Shown here piece after piece: positions 7,825-9,617 of a stretch of DNA of 9,617 nucleotides (position 1 is the first letter of the stretch; each line of letters starts with the position of its first letter). A program made the translations under genes and the position numbers. The notes beneath the pieces are model-generated. The model worked only from the letters and a program-made list of their open reading frames with translations. It did no database searches and was not told where the DNA came from. This DNA is from Candidatus Omnitrophota bacterium. Its GTDB lineage: Bacteria; Omnitrophota; Gorgyraeia; Gygaellales; Profunditerraquicolaceae. The stretch spans positions 1-9,617 of the forward strand of contig JAGUWZ010000054.1 of NCBI GenBank assembly GCA_020062065.1, written 5' to 3'.

Positions 7825-8314
7825 TAACATTATCTGTGGCTTAAAAGATATACCGAAGGAATACGTGGTTATGATTTTAGCAGCCTCACCGCTTGCGGAA
7901 TTAAGAGCTGCGATACCTGTTGCTTTATCTCTGGGGATATCTTTAGAAAAGGCCTTTTGGCTGTCAGTACTAGGAAATGCAATACCCGTCATACCCATTT
8001 TATTTTTCTTAGAGCCGGTTTCTAACCGCCTGGGTAAGTTCAAGATATTCAAGCGTTTTTTTGACTGGCTTTTTGAACGCACAAAGAAAAAGTCCGATAC
8101 TATCCAGAAATGGGAGACACTTGGTTTGGCAATATTTGTAGCTATTCCTTTGCCTATGACCGGCGCCTGGTCTGGAGCAGTGGCAGCTTCACTGCTTAAG
8201 ATGAAGTTTCGCTATGCCCTTATCGGCAATCTTCTGGGAATTCTGGGCGCAGGAATAATAGTAGCTGTCCTTTCTACCCTGGGGATTATAAGCTGGAAGG
8301 CCTTTATACAATGA
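7817..8314 (+). CDS. Small membrane protein, COG2426 / putative small multidrug export family
   Basis: This 165-residue integral membrane protein has hydrophobic segments at about residues 15-40, 46-66, 101-128 and 133-158, with a basic loop (70-98) rich in K, R and F. Two short motifs identify the family: SPLAELRAAIP (24-34) and PLPMTGAWSGAVAA (111-124). Each looks like a re-entrant loop bearing conserved polar and proline residues. The family is named putative small multi-drug export protein, but I know of little direct evidence for drug export. The re-entrant, proline-containing pattern recalls DedA/VTT-type lipid or lipid-carrier transporters (inference). It overlaps pcm by eight bases and is the last gene of the + strand run. 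Given the lipid genes upstream, a lipid-carrier role is as reasonable as drug export. Confidence 0.87.
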   Translation: MIDNIICGLKDIPKEYVVMILAASPLAELRAAIPVALSLGISLEKAFWLSVLGNAIPVIPILFFLEPVSNRLGKFKIFKRFFDWLFERTKKKSDTIQKWETLGLAIFVAIPLPMTGAWSGAVAASLLKMKFRYALIGNLLGILGAGIIVAVLSTLGIISWKAFIQ

Positions 8315-8318
8315 TACA

Positions 8319-8328
8319 GGTATATACC
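8319..8328. repeat. 10-bp perfect palindrome after the operon
   Basis: GGTATATACC reads the same on both strands and begins five bases after the stop of the COG2426 gene. It is short, its AT core makes a stable RNA hairpin unlikely, and no U-tract follows, so it is not a terminator. It could be a protein-binding half-site or chance. The rest of 8315-8432 has no gene that I can see. Confidence 0.3.
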
Positions 8329-8362
8329 GCTAACGGAAAAGCAAAAACCACAGCATCGTTTT

Positions 8363-8390
8363 AAAAAAACTTCCCCAGAAACAAGGAGTT
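8363..8390 (-). terminator. Possible intrinsic terminator of the - strand response regulator
   Basis: Read on the - strand, AACTCC (8390-8385) can pair with GGAAGTT (8374-8368) with one bulged A. Two G-U pairs extend the stem, leaving a six-base loop. Seven T follow directly (8369-8363, partly shared with the stem foot). The site lies about 45 bases beyond the stop of the receiver gene at 8433. The stem is modest and bulged, so termination is plausible but not assured. On the + strand the same stem is followed by A residues and would not terminate the long operon. Confidence 0.4.
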
Positions 8391-8432
8391 AAAAAGCCAC
8401 ACTACAGGATGCGATGCTTATAAGATAGATTT

Positions 8433-8828
8433 TTACTGGCACTTCTTATTAGCAACAAGACTGTTTATTCGTTTAAGCAAATATTCAAGATCAAAAGGTT
8501 TGTCAATCTGCTCTATGGCTGCACCTGGTAGATTTCTGATAACTTGCTCTACGTTTTCTTGAGCAGTCAAAAAAATGATTGGAATATCTTGTGTAACGGA
8601 ATTTTCTTTTAATACCTGACATACCTTAATCCCATCCACAAGCGGCATTAAAACATCAAGAATAATAACATCGGGTTTGTTACATTCAACTTTCTCCAGA
8701 GCCTCTTTGCCGTTTTGGGCATCCTCGGTAATAAAACCTCTCCGTCTAAGCACGCGGCTTAAAATTTCCCTGATATCTTTTACGTCACCCACTATTAAAA
8801 CTTTTGCAGCTTTTTCACGTAGCCCCAT
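8433..8828 (-). CDS. Single-domain response regulator with altered acidic pocket
   Basis: This 131-residue receiver-only protein has the phospho-accepting D58 in VIILDVLMP, T88 in IIFLTA and K110 in IDKPF. The acidic pair at the end of strand one, usually DD, is GD here (LIVGDVKDIRE; G14, D15), and the following residue is V16 rather than the common E or D. By alignment with CheY, D15 matches the main metal ligand D13 and is kept, while the D12 equivalent is lost. Phosphorylation may be reduced or unusual rather than absent. No output domain follows, and the C-terminal ANKKCQ tail is short. It has the best ribosome binding site in the window. It is divergent from the XRE gene, and no cognate kinase is adjacent. 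The partner is unknown; it could be the + strand kinase or a remote one. Confidence 0.92.
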   Translation of the reverse strand: MGLREKAAKVLIVGDVKDIREILSRVLRRRGFITEDAQNGKEALEKVECNKPDVIILDVLMPLVDGIKVCQVLKENSVTQDIPIIFLTAQENVEQVIRNLPGAAIEQIDKPFDLEYLLKRINSLVANKKCQ

Positions 8829-8834
8829 ATAAAA

Positions 8835-8840
8835 CCTCCT
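8835..8840 (-). promoter_or_regulatory. Strong Shine-Dalgarno of the - strand response regulator
   Basis: A perfect AGGAGG on the - strand lies six bases before the ATG at 8828. It fixes the start and predicts efficient translation, in contrast to the weak sites in the long + strand operon. Confidence 0.85.
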
Positions 8841-8873
8841 TTCCAGATTTGGATAAAATTACAATATTCCATT

Positions 8874-8902
8874 TTGGACTATTTTAAAAAATAGTATATC
8901 AT
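8874..8902 (+). promoter_or_regulatory. Possible promoter of the XRE regulator
   Basis: TTGGAC (8874-8879) and TATCAT (8897-8902) are spaced by 17 bases. The -10 matches the sigma-70 consensus at 5/6 and the -35 at only 3/6. A start near 8909 would leave a short leader containing AGGAG at 8911-8915, nine bases before the ATG. The site overlaps the promoter predicted for the divergent gene. Confidence 0.4.
8878..8895. promoter_or_regulatory. Perfect 8+2+8 palindrome, candidate operator
   Basis: ACTATTTT, a two-base AA spacer and AAAATAGT form a perfect inverted repeat in the 96-base space between the two divergent genes. It fills the spacer of the predicted + strand promoter and overlaps the -10 and start region of the predicted - strand promoter. 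Size and placement suit a dimeric XRE-type repressor, most simply the product of the adjacent gene. AT-rich spacers give palindromes by chance more often than mixed sequence does, so binding is inferred. Confidence 0.45.
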
Positions 8903-8921
8903 ACTTATTTAGGAGTAGCAA
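8893..8921 (-). promoter_or_regulatory. Predicted promoter of the - strand response regulator
   Basis: On the - strand, TTGCTA (8921-8916) and TATACT (8898-8893) are separated by 17 bases. The -10 is preceded by TGA, giving an extended -10 form. Matches to the sigma-70 consensus are 4/6 and 5/6. Transcription would begin near 8886, leaving a leader of about 57 bases that includes the strong ribosome binding site. Its -35 lies between the ribosome binding site and start codon of the divergent XRE gene. Confidence 0.5.
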
Positions 8922-8924
8922 GTA

Positions 8925-9146
8925 ATGAATAAAACAATTTATTCAGAACCTCATAAATACATAGTTAAACAGCTGGTAAATGCCCGCAAACAGGCTGGAT
9001 TTAAACAAAAGGAAGTTGCCAAAAAATTGGGTAAGACACAGTCATATATCTCCAAAATAGAAGTGGGACAGCGTAGAATAGATATTGTCCAATTAAAAGA
9101 TTTTGCAGCAATTTACAAAAAGAAACTCACCTTCTTTATTAAATAA
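8925..9146 (+). CDS. Small XRE-family helix-turn-helix regulator
   Basis: This 73-residue protein is almost entirely a Cro/C1-type helix-turn-helix domain. A short N-terminal tail leads into LVNARKQAGFKQKEVAKKLG (residues 17-36), with the recognition-helix segment KTQSYISKIEVGQRRID (37-53) and a closing helix LKDFAAIYKK. There is no sensor, oligomerisation or peptidase extension. AGGAG nine bases upstream supports the start. Such small regulators are found as autoregulators, antitoxins and phage or mobile-element repressors. No toxin gene lies beside it, so an antitoxin role has no support here. The palindrome just upstream is a likely self-binding site and could also control the divergent response regulator. 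No good terminator follows directly. Confidence 0.9.
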   Translation: MNKTIYSEPHKYIVKQLVNARKQAGFKQKEVAKKLGKTQSYISKIEVGQRRIDIVQLKDFAAIYKKKLTFFIK

Positions 9147-9187
9147 CCTGAGTTCGACATAAGAAAATCAGCTTTTAAGATTAAAAA

Positions 9188-9243
9188 GAGGGCCTCCTAT
9201 GAGAGAATAGTGTTAAAAAAACAATCCCCGCAAGGAGGCCTTT
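9188..9243. repeat. Long inverted repeat that can mask a ribosome binding site
   Basis: GGCCTCCT (9191-9198) and AGGAGGCC (9233-9240) are perfect inverted copies 34 bases apart. On a + strand RNA the stem can grow to 11 pairs using G-U, A-U and G-U at 9188-9190/9241-9243. The 3' arm contains AAGGAGG, a near-ideal Shine-Dalgarno sequence, six bases before an ATG at 9245; the 5' arm is its anti-Shine-Dalgarno complement. Read on the - strand, the second arm runs into CTCTTTTT, and an internal CTCC/GGGG stem is followed by a run of seven T, so the segment could instead terminate radC. It may also be the edge of a decayed insertion element. Confidence 0.55.
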
Positions 9244-9244
9244 G

Positions 9245-9289
9245 ATGTTACTAGACATATTTTACAACTTTGTTAAAAATCAGTTATAG
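9245..9289 (+). other. 14-codon ORF behind a strong ribosome binding site
   Basis: An ATG with AAGGAGG six bases upstream opens a frame encoding MLLDIFYNFVKNQL and then a TAG stop. The peptide is hydrophobic with a short polar end. I do not recognise it. It may be a leader peptide, a small membrane peptide, the broken first codons of a transposase-like gene, or chance. No gene on the + strand follows it within the window. Confidence 0.2.
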
Positions 9290-9307
9290 CAAACATTTAG
9301 GTTAAGG

Positions 9308-9317
9308 AGCGCGCGCT
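9308..9317. repeat. GC-only palindromic run AGCGCGCGCT
   Basis: A perfect 10-bp palindrome with an alternating GCGCGCGC core sits in an AT-rich gap, 17 bases past the end of radC on the - strand. Alternating G and C favours Z-form DNA and is a common target of restriction-modification enzymes. It stands out from the local composition, but no function can be assigned. With the inverted repeat at 9188-9243 and the short ORF at 9245-9289, this is all I see in the gap 9147-9334. Confidence 0.4.
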
Positions 9318-9334
9318 GTAATCGTTTAAAATAA

Positions 9335-9617
9335 TCAAAGCAATCTGCTATCGGCAAAACTAAAAAAACGGTTGTCGCCAATGATGATATGGTCCAGTGT
9401 GTCTATCATAAAGATTTTTCCCGCCTGGACTAATTCTTGCGTAAATTTCTTATCTTGCTGGCTGGGTTGAGGACTGCCTGACGGGTGATTGTGAACGCAG
9501 ATTATACACGCGGCAAAATCCTGCAGGGCTTTCTGAAAAATTTCTCTTATTAGAGGAAAAGCCTGATTTACTGTTCCGTTCTCTATCTCGACAATATCTA
9601 TAATTCTATTCTGAGAG
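9335..9617 (-). CDS. radC: RadC/JAB-domain protein, C-terminal part only
   Basis: A reading frame open from the right edge of the window ends in TGA at 9337-9335 and encodes the last 93 residues of a RadC-family (UPF0758) protein; the start lies beyond 9617. The metal-binding JAMM signature is complete: VHNHPSGSPQPSQQD, with the two histidines of HNH and the aspartate ten residues after the second. It is followed by the typical DTLDHIIIGDNRFFSF ending (LDHIIIGD block). An upstream GTVNQAFPLIREIFQKAL segment matches the helix before the JAMM motif. The biochemical role of RadC is unsettled: it was first linked to DNA repair, and the fold is that of JAB metallopeptidases. Related genes are frequent near mobile elements. 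The C-terminal boundary is firm and the N-terminal structure cannot be seen. Confidence 0.93.
   Translation of the reverse strand, partial: SQNRIIDIVEIENGTVNQAFPLIREIFQKALQDFAACIICVHNHPSGSPQPSQQDKKFTQELVQAGKIFMIDTLDHIIIGDNRFFSFADSRLL

Noticed and set aside
8352..8418. Inverted repeat AGCATCG (8352-8358) and CGATGCT (8412-8418) between convergent genes
   Set aside because: The seven-base arms are 53 bases apart with no matching T-run at the stem foot, so this is probably chance. The shorter stem at 8363-8390 is a better terminator candidate.
8925..9146. XRE protein as the antitoxin of a toxin-antitoxin pair
   Set aside because: No toxin-like ORF adjoins it on either strand; the neighbours are a response regulator and a noncoding gap.
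1..9617. tRNA or rRNA genes and CRISPR arrays
   Set aside because: Nearly all sequence is coding; the gaps are 188 bases or less and contain no cloverleaf, rRNA-like segment or spaced direct repeats.

Overview
The window reads as a compact, AT-rich (roughly 35-40% G+C by eye) bacterial chromosome segment from a diderm organism. It carries an LpxL/HtrB-type lipid acyltransferase, an MGDG-synthase-like glycosyltransferase and GAF-domain signalling proteins. The style (tight operons, weak Shine-Dalgarno sequences, GAF/7TM sensors) would fit an uncultured lineage such as Omnitrophota or a relative. That assignment is an impression from gene content, not something shown by a marker gene.

Positions 1-8314 hold nine genes on the + strand with gaps of -8 to 35 bases, probably one long operon whose promoter lies upstream of the window. 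In order they encode: a LolD/MacB-type ABC ATPase; a large membrane histidine kinase (about nine TM segments, GAF, H-box and ATPase domain); a single-domain CheY-like response regulator; a GAF plus HD-GYP protein (predicted cyclic-di-GMP phosphodiesterase); a GT28-type diacylglycerol glycosyltransferase; an LpxL-like acyltransferase; a GT2 glycosyltransferase; protein-L-isoaspartate methyltransferase; and a small COG2426-type membrane protein. The first four look like a sensory module, the next three like an envelope glycolipid/glycan module, and the last two like repair or transport genes that share the transcript.

Positions 8315-9617 are organised differently. A single-domain response regulator with an altered acidic pocket lies on the - strand (8433-8828). 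It is divergent from a 73-residue XRE-type regulator (8925-9146). A perfect 8+2+8 palindrome lies between them, over two plausible overlapping promoters. Then comes a 188-base gap with a long inverted repeat whose 3' arm contains a strong Shine-Dalgarno sequence in front of a 14-codon ORF, followed by a GC-only palindromic run. The 3' end of a radC gene on the - strand runs off the right edge.

The most interesting proposal is a linked circuit. The kinase and the HD-GYP protein carry closely similar GAF domains, separated by a receiver with no output domain, and both sit directly upstream of lipid and glycan transferases. This suggests one signal feeding both phosphotransfer and cyclic-di-GMP turnover to adjust the envelope. 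The functional link is inference from gene order and domain similarity.
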